Positions 25,801 through 37,800 of a stretch of 64,000 nucleotides of DNA are shown one piece after another (the first letter of the stretch is position 1; every line of letters starts with the position of its first letter). Below the pieces are notes generated by a model. It made no database searches and was not told the DNA's origin. It saw only the letters and a list, made by a program, of their open reading frames with translations. Origin of the DNA: Undaria pinnatifida (lineage: Eukaryota > Sar > Phaeophyceae > Laminariales > Alariaceae); contig JABAKD010000012.1 of the NCBI GenBank assembly GCA_012845835.1, positions 13,454,195 to 13,518,194 on the forward strand, written 5' to 3'. A program made the position numbers and the translations under genes.

Positions 25801-28800
25801 CATGTACCAGGTTCAGTACCAGGTACAAGAATGGCTGTGACCAAGTTCCTTGATGGCATGGTCCCCGCAGGGGAGGATCCACATGAGGACATGAAAACAC
25901 ACGGCGACATACCGCACAATTGTATATCTGGTAGTCTGCGGCAACAGCCAGCGAAGCGAGTCATCCCGTTCACGTCCACCTGCTGATTATGAACCTACCG
26001 ACATGCTACGTAGTCTGCGCGAACTTGTTTTATTGAACACAAGAGATGCTCCGCAACAGGCAGAGGCGTGGGCAAGCAAACTCGAGCTCTCGCATTTGCA
26101 GAAGGTGACCCACTCCCGCCCGCGAGCTTGAGTTTGCTCGCCGACGCGTCCTTATCTGTTTTTTCTCGAATGTCGCACCTCCGCATTGATCGAGCAGACT
26201 ATACAGCTTGTCGTAGGTTCCACTCGAGAAGAGCACTCTCAGCGGTCGCACAGACTGGACTATCCAGCTTGTAGTCGGCTCCAAGCGGACAAGTGCGCGT
26301 GGGCGGATCTCAGGATCCGCTTCTCTGGCGAGTTCGTACCAGATGCATTTTGTTTGGTATCATGTGCACGAAATGCGTCGTCTTAGCACGTTTACACAAA
26401 CCTACCGCGGGCTCGAGTTCCCTTTCCCACCGCGTGTCCTTTGGGGGGTGTCTGTTATCGTCGAAAAGAACGCCCGCAACGATCGAGCAGACTGTCCAGC
26501 GTGCCGTAGGCTCAAAGCGGGCAAGTGCGCGCTGACGGATCGCTGAATCAGTGCAGCTTGTATCCAGGATTACAGGGGCCTCCGGTTGTAAGCATAGTTA
26601 AATTCAAACAAAATGGGGTGTTATAAGAAAAAGGACGTAATACACACTTACCATTATAGTGGACAAAAAATAGGACCCCACCCCAATAATAAACTCACCC
26701 ATATAGTATATTACAAGTACCAACAACGCAGCTTGCAAAGATAACTATTGACCTGAAATTCGTGGAACTCACGGCTGACGTCCTTGAATTTTTTTTTTTT
26801 AAATAGAACGAAAACTGGCTCACCTCGAGCATAATAACCGTGGGAAAAAGCCTAAAATGAGGCCAAACAGTGCGCATTTGACTCGTGTAATGGTGGAAAA
26901 ATCATGGAATACTCGCCCGCATAATCACCTCCTTGTCGCTTATGCGACACCGAAAAAAAAAATGCTGAAAATCCCGATTTCATTCGCTTGTTGGGTAAAA
27001 ACCTAAGCTCGCTAATATTGTCGCGGGCTTTCTTGCATACTACTCGCATAGGGCAACAACAAAAAAAACATGATGCGACCGCAATTCGTACAAAACGCTC
27101 GACCTCAGGATGCATCTATACAGTTGGTACTCAGAGCGTCAAAGATAAAGCCATTCGGGGCATAAGAGCGGTCAAATCGTCATGTCCCGGTATACTAATA
27201 GCCATATATTGCGCACAACAGATAAGAGCCATGAGCGCCTGCTTCGGCTTGTCACCGGGTGATCTTGAATCGGAATACCCCCACGGTACTGCTGTAATTT
27301 CTTGTTGGTGTAGCATTCTGAAAAGCTGTTCTCGTATTGTATCAGTTTTGTTTTTCCCCATCCCATCTTTATCCTTGCACTACTCTCGCACTCCCTCCCA
27401 GTAGTATAACTCAGATGTAGCGGGCCCTCCTGCCCCCTCCCCACGACGGTACATGCGTGAATTTGTATCGCGAGAACAATTCAGCATTTTCTTCCGTCGT
27501 CGATTCGCGTCGAATTGTACCTACCCACGCTGCTAGGCGTTCTCAGCAGTTAGTTGATCCTTTTTTCTTCATTTCTACATGTAAAGTCAAATCTCACAAC
27601 GGTGGGTATCGAACTCAAGCACCAACGCTAGTAGTTTTCGTGGGCAACCACCAGACCACCGCGGCTACCGGCTCTAAATAACTCACCAGAGATCATCAAT
27701 CAGCAATCAGCAGCAAGGAGCACGTCAAGTAGAAAGCAACACAAAAATATTTGTCAGTTACGTACCAACACGACCGCTTCCACTTGACCGGCAAACGACC
27801 AAAACAGCAACGGAGACAGGCACCACAGCAGCAACAAAGCACGCCTTCCACACCGCCTATACTTCTCCAAAGAGTCTTCTCGGGGAAAAGAACCACCCGC
27901 CGATGCGATACCGGGACGAATGCATGCCACTGATTTATTACGTGCATACCGTCTACTACTACGACCTTCGCGTGGCGCAGCTTAACAACAGGAACGATTT
28001 TTCCCCTTGTTTTTCTTGTCGAAAAGTTAATCCCTGTTTTTTGTATACCCTCCCCCTGCCGTAATTCATCCAAAAAGCGCGTGTGTAATAGAGCATCAGT
28101 GTGTGTGCTCCTACTCGTACCTATATTACTTGCACGAGTACAAACTATGTGCATGTGCCCGAACTCGTATATTACCATACCCTCGAGGCCGGGGACGCAG
28201 CCACTCGTAATGCTGCTGTGTGGTTTTTTCTGGCGCAGTAATCGTATTCAACTACCTCCTCGTTTTAGTCATGCGTGCGCTTGCCACGTCTATATCCATG
28301 TATGTACGTGTACCTACCGAAGTTCAATAAATAAATACACTACTATGATACCTGCCGCGGTACCATGGAGATTTTTTTACACTAAATAGAGTTTTTGTTC
28401 GGGACAAAATATGGCGCCAATTTGGAAATAATGTCTTGTCAAGTTTTGTTTTATCAACCTCTCCATACACCAAGATCCGAAGAACAACTTGAGAGTACCG
28501 TTCAAAATACAAAAAATTGCGCACTTTTCGCTTTGACGTCTACGTTGACGTCTACGTTGACGTTGTCGAGGTAAGGAACGGATAAGGCCGGGTGAGGAGC
28601 GTTGGAGCCGCCCCTCGAAGGCGGTGCTCGAACAAGGCGATTTGACCGCGAAATTCGAGTTTCGATAATCTCATACTGAGGCCAAGACGATAAAAAACTC
28701 CTGGCCAATCCCCGTCCTATCAAGAACATGAATCGTTTTATATATATTTATACAAAGTTCCCCTTCGGGATGCGGGTAACGTGAAATATAAATCCCGGGG

Positions 28801-31800
28801 GCGTCGCAAGGCGAAAAGGGAGACGTGTAACAGTCCTTGAACTATTTTTTATAAAACATGTATATACTCGTATATATATGTGTGTGTTTTTTAACAAAAC
28901 AATGTGACCCCTCCCATTATGTAAATACTCACCCACATAGTATATTACAAGTACCAACAACGCAGCTTGCAAAGATGAGTATTGACCCGAAATCCGTCGA
29001 ACTCACGGCTGACGTTCTTGAAATATTTTCATCAGGTATAGGTAGTTTTTTCCACCTATATAATGGTGTTACGCGTGCTGACATAGATTAACCCCTCTGC
29101 TCTTCTTGGAGGAAACGTGTGGCATGAGCTAGTAGTGCATTGGTCCAAAAAAGGGGTAGCAGTACTCAGCGGGAAGAGTGTGATGATAGCGGTTGGTGCA
29201 CGTTGTACTGATGTACGCGCAAACGAATTTTTAGTGGTCTGGGGATGCTGTGCACCGTACGTGGAATAGTGCTCGTTGCTATGTAGTAGTACGCCACATG
29301 TGTTTGCACTGGGTGGTAATGGATAGGGTTGACAAGTCAAGGTCAGTTGCTCTTGGATGTTGTTCAATAATTTATTGGGTAGCGGCAATAATTTCGGTAT
29401 GTGTGGCGTACGTCGCAGGATTTTCCATGAGTTGGAGGTAGTGTTCAACGCTTTGGTACTGTAGTTGAGGGGAACGGAAACCTTGATGTACTCCTCGTTT
29501 ATCCCCGCAGAAGGTAGAAGGTACAAGGTAGATCGATAGTGTTTCCGCCTGAACCCGCCACTACTTGATGCATGTGGTCAGAAATGTATGTGTGTATGAT
29601 GTGTGTACGATAGTAGCAACAGACCTAAAACCGATCTACCCAGCCAGTCAGGTGGAGTCCTGGGCGCGTGGCGAACGCTGAAATAGAACTGTACCCGATT
29701 TTGGCCACAGCAGCACCGTGTATATACCTGAATTTGGCTATCGCTGATAAGGAGTTTTATATCCTTGAACCCTACCCATGGTTCCACTCTGCCCAAAAAA
29801 CAATATTTGGCCTGGTCGAGACTCGCGTGCATATGCTGCTCGCGATGCCTGCCACCCTCGCCGCGCTCGGCGCCATCTTCCAAGCTTTCCCCGCTCTATG
29901 TCCCTGTGAGCCCCGTCTCCCGCGCGGAGAGATGCAAGCCGTGCTCTGTGGCGCTCGTTCCAACACTCGGCTGCTCCCGGCCGCTACCTCCCAGCCTCCT
30001 CCTGCTGGCATCCGCTCTGTCCGGAAACATAATACCAGGATACCTGGTATGTCTTTTTGTTCAAGTAAAAAAGGTCCTTATTTTCGGACACGTCTAGTTA
30101 CCCCGCAAGAGAAAAATAAACACACGGGGTGAACCACACGCCCACAGATGCTTTCGCTCCTGCCTCGACGAGCGGCCGCCCGCGCGGCGGGAGAGCGCAG
30201 GCCGGTTTACCCTTGTCTGCACCCATGCCCACGCACCCACGTCGAGATCCGGGGCCGAAACGGCTCAGGGCGGCGCGCCCCCAAGTCCCACACTAATCAG
30301 ATCCACATGTTTACTGCTGCTACTACTGCTGTATGCTGCTGCTGCTATTGTGCTGCTACTGCTGCTGAGGTTAATTTAGTCCGGGCAGTTGCTGCTACTG
30401 CTGCTGTGCTGCTGCTGAGGCTAGTTGAGTTGCGGGCCATTTCTGTTTTTTTCACGAACAAAACATCGAAGAACAAAAAATTGCAAAAGTTTATCAAAGT
30501 ATCAAAATTTGAAAAACAATTTGGGGTGTCTAAGTGACCTGCTCGTCTCAGGGAGGCGGAACGCAATCCCTTGCCAAATAGAGTCAGCTAAGCGACGTTT
30601 AATGCGCCGAGCGCCGCCACGAAGCTCGGCCGAGATCCAGACATGCTTCATAACACCCATGGCAGGCTAGCTTGCCCCGCGGCCGAAAGTGCGAGAAGAA
30701 ACACTCGGCCGCCGGAGAGCAGCGAGCCAAAAAAACGAAGATCATATTTTACGCATATATAAAAACGCGCGGTCGGAGTATCACGCATCGCGCAGCTTGC
30801 CGAAGATGAGTATCGACCTTTTAAATCGATCGAACCCACGGCTGAAGTACGATATCCAAAGTATTTTGTAAAATATAAAAATACCGGCCTCTTTTGCCTT
30901 TTGCAAGATCTAGAGCATGAGCTGTGGACCTGAATTGTCCGCGGTGCGGTAGACCTCTCTTTTCCCCCCGTCTTAAAATTTGTTTATTTTTTGGGGGTCA
31001 GCAATAATGGGTATGATGCTTGAAAAGCATTGACCTTTGCCCCCACCTTCTTCTGCTCCTTGCACTGGCGTCGACGCCCCCACAGAGCTTCACGTGGAGT
31101 GAGTATCTAATCTGCAAGATGTAGAGAGTAAATTGAGGGGCTGGTCAGCCGGATGTGTTACACCTCTCCTCTCCGCCTCTACTTCGTCACCTTGATTTTT
31201 TTTGGTGGGCGGGCAACCATGGGCATACATCTGAAGCAGTAAAGCGTATCACTTGTTCGAGAGGGTGTTCGAGGCACACTACAGTGTATGAGACGAAGGG
31301 GTTATCCCTACGTTGGTGGAGTAGGTTTGATTGGGTTGCGGTGAGAGTCAAGAGTCAAGGTTAGGTATAATCCAAGTGTAAGTCAAGCGATCGGGTTAGA
31401 GTTCACCTGTTATATATAATGCTGAGATGATTTTCGATGAAATCGTCGATCTCTCAGATGGAGTGCATTTTTCCTTTTACAATATACCCGGTATTATTCC
31501 AGCGCATGCCAACCATTTTCTATGTGGCAAAGGTGCCCTACAACAAAAGTCTTGCCTACGAGATTGCTTTGCCCTCTGGTCCGTGCATCGGCGCGGGACA
31601 GAGCTCCGCCACCATGGAAAGTGCATCTGCCCTGTATACGATCTAGATCAAGATCTAGATCATGGAATGGAGACCTACCAAACCTGGCCGATCTATATTA
31701 CCTCTCCTCTCCCCCTAACTTCAATTGTTCAGCTGGGCCAGCAACCATGGGCATATATCTGAACAAAAAATATATCAAAGTATCGGTCTCTTCCCTTATG

Positions 31801-34800
31801 CGAAATCTGGATGATGAGCTGTGGATTTGGTTTGCCCAACATTTTAGCCCCCCCCCTCCTCCCCCTATAATGTATTTGTGATACAGCTATTAATAGTAAA
31901 ACTTCTACTTTTTTGCGGGACGAGCAGTCATGAGTATAATAGACCTGACAAGTGCCTTGTCCTGTGATCTTCCTTGCTTTGACGCCGAGCAGAGCCCCGT
32001 GGAAAAGCAAAAAGCCGGAGATACGCCATAGCGTGGTAGAATTGCATTGCGGTAACGCAATCAGGTGGGTGGTGCTCTCGAGATGCGCGTATCCTTCTTC
32101 GTGTTCCTTGTTTCGGACGGAGGCGGGCGCCGGCGGGGGGGGGTGGAGTTTGTAGGTATGGGAACCGTGGAGGCGTATATGCAACGTATTGTATTTTCTG
32201 ATTTTATTGTTAACAGCGACTACCCTCCGTCGTACTCAGTATTAAATAGGTGCAGTTACGTTCTACACTATGTACCAGTCTGGGTCCAAATATACGGCAC
32301 TTAGCCGAATAATAAGCCAATTTAAGCTTTTGGGCCCACGCTGGCAGGAGCTATTCCCTGCTGATTTTGATGTCCCACCTTCTCTCCGTTTACCGATGGC
32401 TTTCCCTATCGACGTCAAACATTGCTATATTCCGCATTCAGTAGTGGTCCTTCTATAGTGCCGGTTGAGTAGTGCCGGTCGCCCGCTATAGTGCCTGTGA
32501 AATCGTTTTTTTGGCACAGATGTGGAGCTTTCAGTAGTAGCGGCAGTATGTGGAGTAGTGCCGGTTGCGTCGACAGTGCCGGTATGTCCCTCTACAGTGC
32601 ACATACCATCGCTATACGACTAGTAGAGGGAATACTGCTGCTATGCGTCTTGCTGACCTCTACGTTCTCCTGTCTGTACGCACCGAGCAGCTTCATGCGG
32701 GCTAGGGAAGCTTTGGCGACAATGCGCGCAGATCACGAGCGGAACAAGTGTGGGTTTTTTGCGTTTACGGTGGTTCGATCCCCTCTCGACTGGGTAGTGT
32801 CCCTCTACAACGACATCTGCCACCGACGTTTGCGCGGGCATAAGGACACGTGCCCGCAGAAGGTGGGCATGGCGGTTGTAGTTGGTGGGAGTGGAGGGCG
32901 GAGTGGCGGTGGTGATGGTGGTGGTGGTGGTGTTGTTTTCGGGGGGGCGGGGGGGGGGTTGTGGTGATGGTCTTGGTGTTTTCGTTGTTGCTGCTACTGT
33001 AGTGCAAGTTTCATAGTTGTTGTGTTAATAGTACGGCGCAAGCTACGATAGACGTGCGATACTTTTTTTCTCAGGCTCCTCAGTTGAGGGTGTACACTAT
33101 TAATACTATGCCCTACTGTACCCTAGTGTACCGTAGTATACCCTATTATACCCTAGTATACCCTAGTGTACTCTAGTATACCCTACTGTACCCTAGTACA
33201 CCCTAGGATACCCTAGTATACCCTATAATACCCTAGTATACCCTACAATACCCTAGTATACCCTAGTATACCCAAGTATACCCTATAGATATACCTATAA
33301 ATATATCTTTTCAGCCTTGCGCTCAGCGTTTTGACCCACACAGGTTGTCGCAGAAACTGTGTTTTGTCGCGATTTCTTCGGGGGCGTGCTCTCCGACCTA
33401 CGGTCGCCCGGGAGGGTCGGCCGCCCTGCCGGCGCCGACCTCGTGGGGACCTGTGCGGGCGACGGCAAGGTCGAGATCTACGACATGCTTCGCCCGCCCG
33501 GCACAAACACGCCATCCACGTTTCGAGGCGATGGCGTATGTAGTGACGTCATGCATGAGTTATGTGTCAGCAAAGATGGGAGACCTCTGCGAGGTTCCTT
33601 TTTTTTGTTTTTTTGGACAAGAGGCGTTTAGCCTGCAACTCGCGACTACTGGGACGAGGGCTCGGGGCATGGGCCACTACAGCGGGTAATACCAAAAGGG
33701 ATGTTGAGGCATGGTACATGGCGCCTAAGATTCTGCTAGGCATCTGCATGGGTGCAAACTCAACGTCCTTTTTCACAACAACCGCTGTGCTGTGTTCCAG
33801 GCATCAGTCGATCGACAATCGATAATCCAGCGGTCAGTCGAGAATAAAATGGCGATTCCACCGAGTCCACAGACATGATCTTTTTTGTATGCGGGGTTGT
33901 GTTTTGTTGCTGTTCGTTGCTGTTTGCTTTTGGTGCGTGCAGGTTGCCTGGAATGGAGTGGTTCACGCGTACGTATCGTGTGTCCTTTCACACCTCAATA
34001 GGTGCACCTGTTGGTGAAAAAAAACAGCTGTGCTGTTGTGCTTCGCGGTGCGGGACATAGCGCCTGCTATGTCCCACTTTTTTTTCAGATGTTGTGGCCC
34101 ACCAACTGCCACGACCATCGCCAGCACCTGCTGCGCACTACAACAGTAGTACTCTCCCACTCTCGCATCTGTCAACTGCCAAGGTTTCCTTATGGACCCG
34201 CTGAGTCGGTCTCCGGCCAAGAGATTGATCGACGACAACCGAGGTCGTGGAAAACATCAGCTAGCTGTGAAAAAGTCATCTTTGCAAATTGTGTGTGATA
34301 CCCCGATCGCGCGTGTCAATACGGACTGTGTAGTTGTTTGATGGCGATCTGCAGTTTCTGGCGGTCTTCATACCAAGCGAACTCGCCACATGTAGAGATC
34401 ACTCTCAACTCTTGGCATTAAGTGTGACCTCCATCTTTCACGACATCCATAGCTGCTACTAATATTTTGGGCATCACGCCAGTCTGCGACCGGCGGCCGT
34501 TCAGGCCGCCGGCGAAACCCCTTGTATACCCTATAATACCCTATAATACCCCCCAATACCCTATTATACACCATAAATCCCTTTAATACCCTGTAACACC
34601 TTATAGGTATAATACCCTATGATACCCTATACCACCTTATGGATAGAATACCCTACAATGCCCTTTTATACCCTATAATACCTTATAATATGCCTAACTA
34701 ATATTACGTGTGAACGTTCCCGTGCAAGCGGGGCAATTCGCCCTACTCTCAAAACAGTACGCTTACAACTCTCCGCTCTACCGCTCGCCACCCGACCCCT

Positions 34801-37800
34801 AGCGACCGCACACCCGTGCCACGCCCGCACCACACATCAGCCCTCGGTGTCCCCGGCATCACAACGGCCGACGAGTCGCAACTCCGCGAGCGGGGGGGCA
34901 TGAAAAGCTTCTCCCGGGGACGGCTCGCGCTCTCCCCTGGCAGGTGGAGAATCGTAAGAAAGTGCAAATCCCACCCAGCTCCTGGCGTACCACAGGTGTA
35001 CCGCTGTGGTGCGTACTGCCGTACTGCTGTGCTGCCGTTGTGGACCGGTCGATGTGTACTGCTCCACTGCTGTTGAATTGGTGTGGTAGTTAGTGGCTTG
35101 GTCGGTGGGTGGTGGGTGGGTGGTGGGGATGCACGTGGGTGGGTAGAACTTGTGGTATAGTTTGTGGGCGGGTGTTCGTGCCTGTGGGAGATGGCCCTCT
35201 GCTAATTTGTTTTTTTTTACGTATCATACCACACTAATTTCACTGCTGTACTGCTTTCCATTGTGGGTGTGTTTTCGTGCGTGTTGGAGATGGCCCTAAT
35301 AGTTTGTTTTTAATACAAACAGCAGCAGCAATTTGTTTTTCTCCGCTATACCGGCCGGCGCTGGCATCCTTCATTCAGGATTAGTACCACTAGCTTTCCA
35401 TCACGGGAGCAGATATATATGGTCTAACTTCTCGCGTGGGTTTTGCATTTTTCGCGTACTTAGTGTCAGGGACGGTCTGACTGAATTGACGTTGTGTGTT
35501 GTTTCCTGCAGTTGTGGTAGGGCTTTTCCACTTGATAATAAACAAACGGAATTCGTCTCCCACTCTTCAGCGCTTTCGGTGCATGTCATGCCGTCCGAAT
35601 CCTTCTCCGGATTCAGCCAAGATCTGGCTACTACCTTCGTCGTTTGACCTTTCCTTACATGTATTACGTTTCATTCACGGTTTATTTATTTGTTTCAACC
35701 GCGGTTCTCTCCGTTTCCTTCCCGTCTATTTCTCGCCTATTCACAACACCACAGCCAGCTCTCCCTACTAGACACAACCTCCTCATTTGCGTTTTGTTTC
35801 GTCGTTCCATTTCCTCTTCTATGTAGTGCGCCAACACCTACCTTCTCATATATGCCTGTGCGCAAAAGCAAAACCACTCCCGACAAAACCCACAATTTTC
35901 AATGGCATATGTTTCGAATACATGTCGCACCTCAACCTCTGGGTACGGTCCATTTACCTTCCCCTTCTCTTGGTGACGTCCTTTGTGTGCAACTGCTATG
36001 GAGGGCTATCGGCGACCCCGCCCGTATCCTTGTAACACCCTCTTATACCCCATAGTACACCCCTCTAGGACAAAAAGAGTGGTTTCCCTGGTAGGGAAAA
36101 ATTAAGGTGGTATCCGGCGTACAATCAATCCCATGGCCTACTAATAGGTATTGAAGGAACACCATTGCAGCAAATGGGGTATACTTACGACGAATTTCGG
36201 TGAAGGAGCTCCCGTCATTCTAGAAACGTTTCAGCCAAAAACCGAGTGCGACCTCTACCGCGCTAGTATTAATGTTAGTACTGTTAATAGTGCCATGCGT
36301 GGTACGGACTAGGGGGAAGGGGGCGAGTCGGAGAAGAAGTGCGTCGTAAAACCGGGCGAAAGAAAAGTGCATCGACAACTAAAAAACCGCACACAAAAAA
36401 ACTTGCACAGATACCTACCTGCCACAGGCACTGCGATATGCCTGGTAGATAGGAACTGATACAACATAATAGAAACTGATGAATGCGGTAAAAATAGAAA
36501 AATGAATGTAACAAACTGCGATTATTCGTTGTCATTGCTTCAATTCGCGGTCCGTTATTTCGATTTTTCGTAATTACGTTTTGCATTGGCAGAAGGGGAT
36601 GTCGCCGCGGGAGGAGATGCTGACCTACCCTCACTCGGATGGGATGGTTTCGTACCTTATGCACGGGTGGAAGGGCTGGGACTCGCCGGGGCCTGTGGAT
36701 GCGTCGATCGTTGAGGTTTGTCTTGCCTTGCCTTGCCTTGCCTTGCCTTGCCTTGCCTTGCCTTGCCTTGCCTTGCCTTGCCTTGCCTTGCCTTGCCTTG
36801 CCTTGCCTTGCCTTGCCTTGCCTTGCCTTGCCTTGCCTTGCCTTGCCTTGCCTTGCCTTGCCTTGCCTTGCCTTGCGTCGCCTCGCCTCGCCTCGCCCCG
36901 CCTCGCCTCGTGCCTTGCCTTGCCTTGCCTTGCCTTTTGCCTTGCTTTGCCTCACCTTTCCTTTCCTTTCCTTTCTTGATCGAAAAAAAAAGACCTTTGG
37001 ATGGTGGGACCGAGTTGATGCGAATGTCCTGCCGCTACGATGACAAAATCCCCGATATCGCAGCTGAAGTGTGTGTGCGTTTTATTTTTATGTTTACTTT
37101 CAAGCATTGAAACATACCCGGTACCCGGTGCTGGCATTCACACTGCAGTAGTACTCACGGAGCACGTCTGCACGTATGAATGCATGTACTGGTGTAGAGT
37201 TGGGGTATCAGACTAGGCTACTACACCAGTGTGTGTACTGTAACCATCTGCCCCAGGTAAGGTAACAATTGAAACGGCACTCCTCTACACAACCGCGTAT
37301 GTTTCACGCCAAGCCCGGCGGGAGCCATTGCCATTCACTGATGGCCTCCTCGCCACCCCCCCCCCCGCCCCCCCGCATTGTACGGGTATGAGGGTCTATG
37401 ATCGGTCCTACGGAATACGGCCATACATGATCCGATTATTACACCGCGCCCGTCCCTGCATTGATTGGTCGGCCGCCCTTGGCCGTTTCCCTTGGCCCGC
37501 TCTATCCTGATTGCATAGCACGATGTTGTAGTGAAAATGTGGTTTGGGATATAGCCAACAGGCTCTCCGACTTGGCCCCCCCTCCCCTATTTCTATTTGC
37601 ACGGCCCAGTGGACTACGCGAAAAAAGCTGAAGCTTCGATTTCGTGTAGGGGACCTGGACCGACCAGAAAGGAGAAAGAGATATACCAGTAGTCGGGAGG
37701 AGGAGGACATGGGTGCACATATGTGCCCGTGTGGCACAACAATAGAGTAGGACTCACATAGTAGGAGAATGTAAAATATACAAGGAGGAATGGGATGCGT

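Noticed and set aside
34801-34944. Additional GC-rich exon in sulfotransferase intron 3
   Set aside because: An acceptor (CCCTAG) and donor (GCAG|GTGGAG) exist, but the most protein-like frame (GVPGITTADESQLRERGG) is in the wrong phase; it is not needed for a continuous reading.
36284-37110. 130-223-codon CLALP/GKARQ proteins
   Set aside because: The (TTGCC)n array has no stops in any frame. It lies in an intron next to a real exon.
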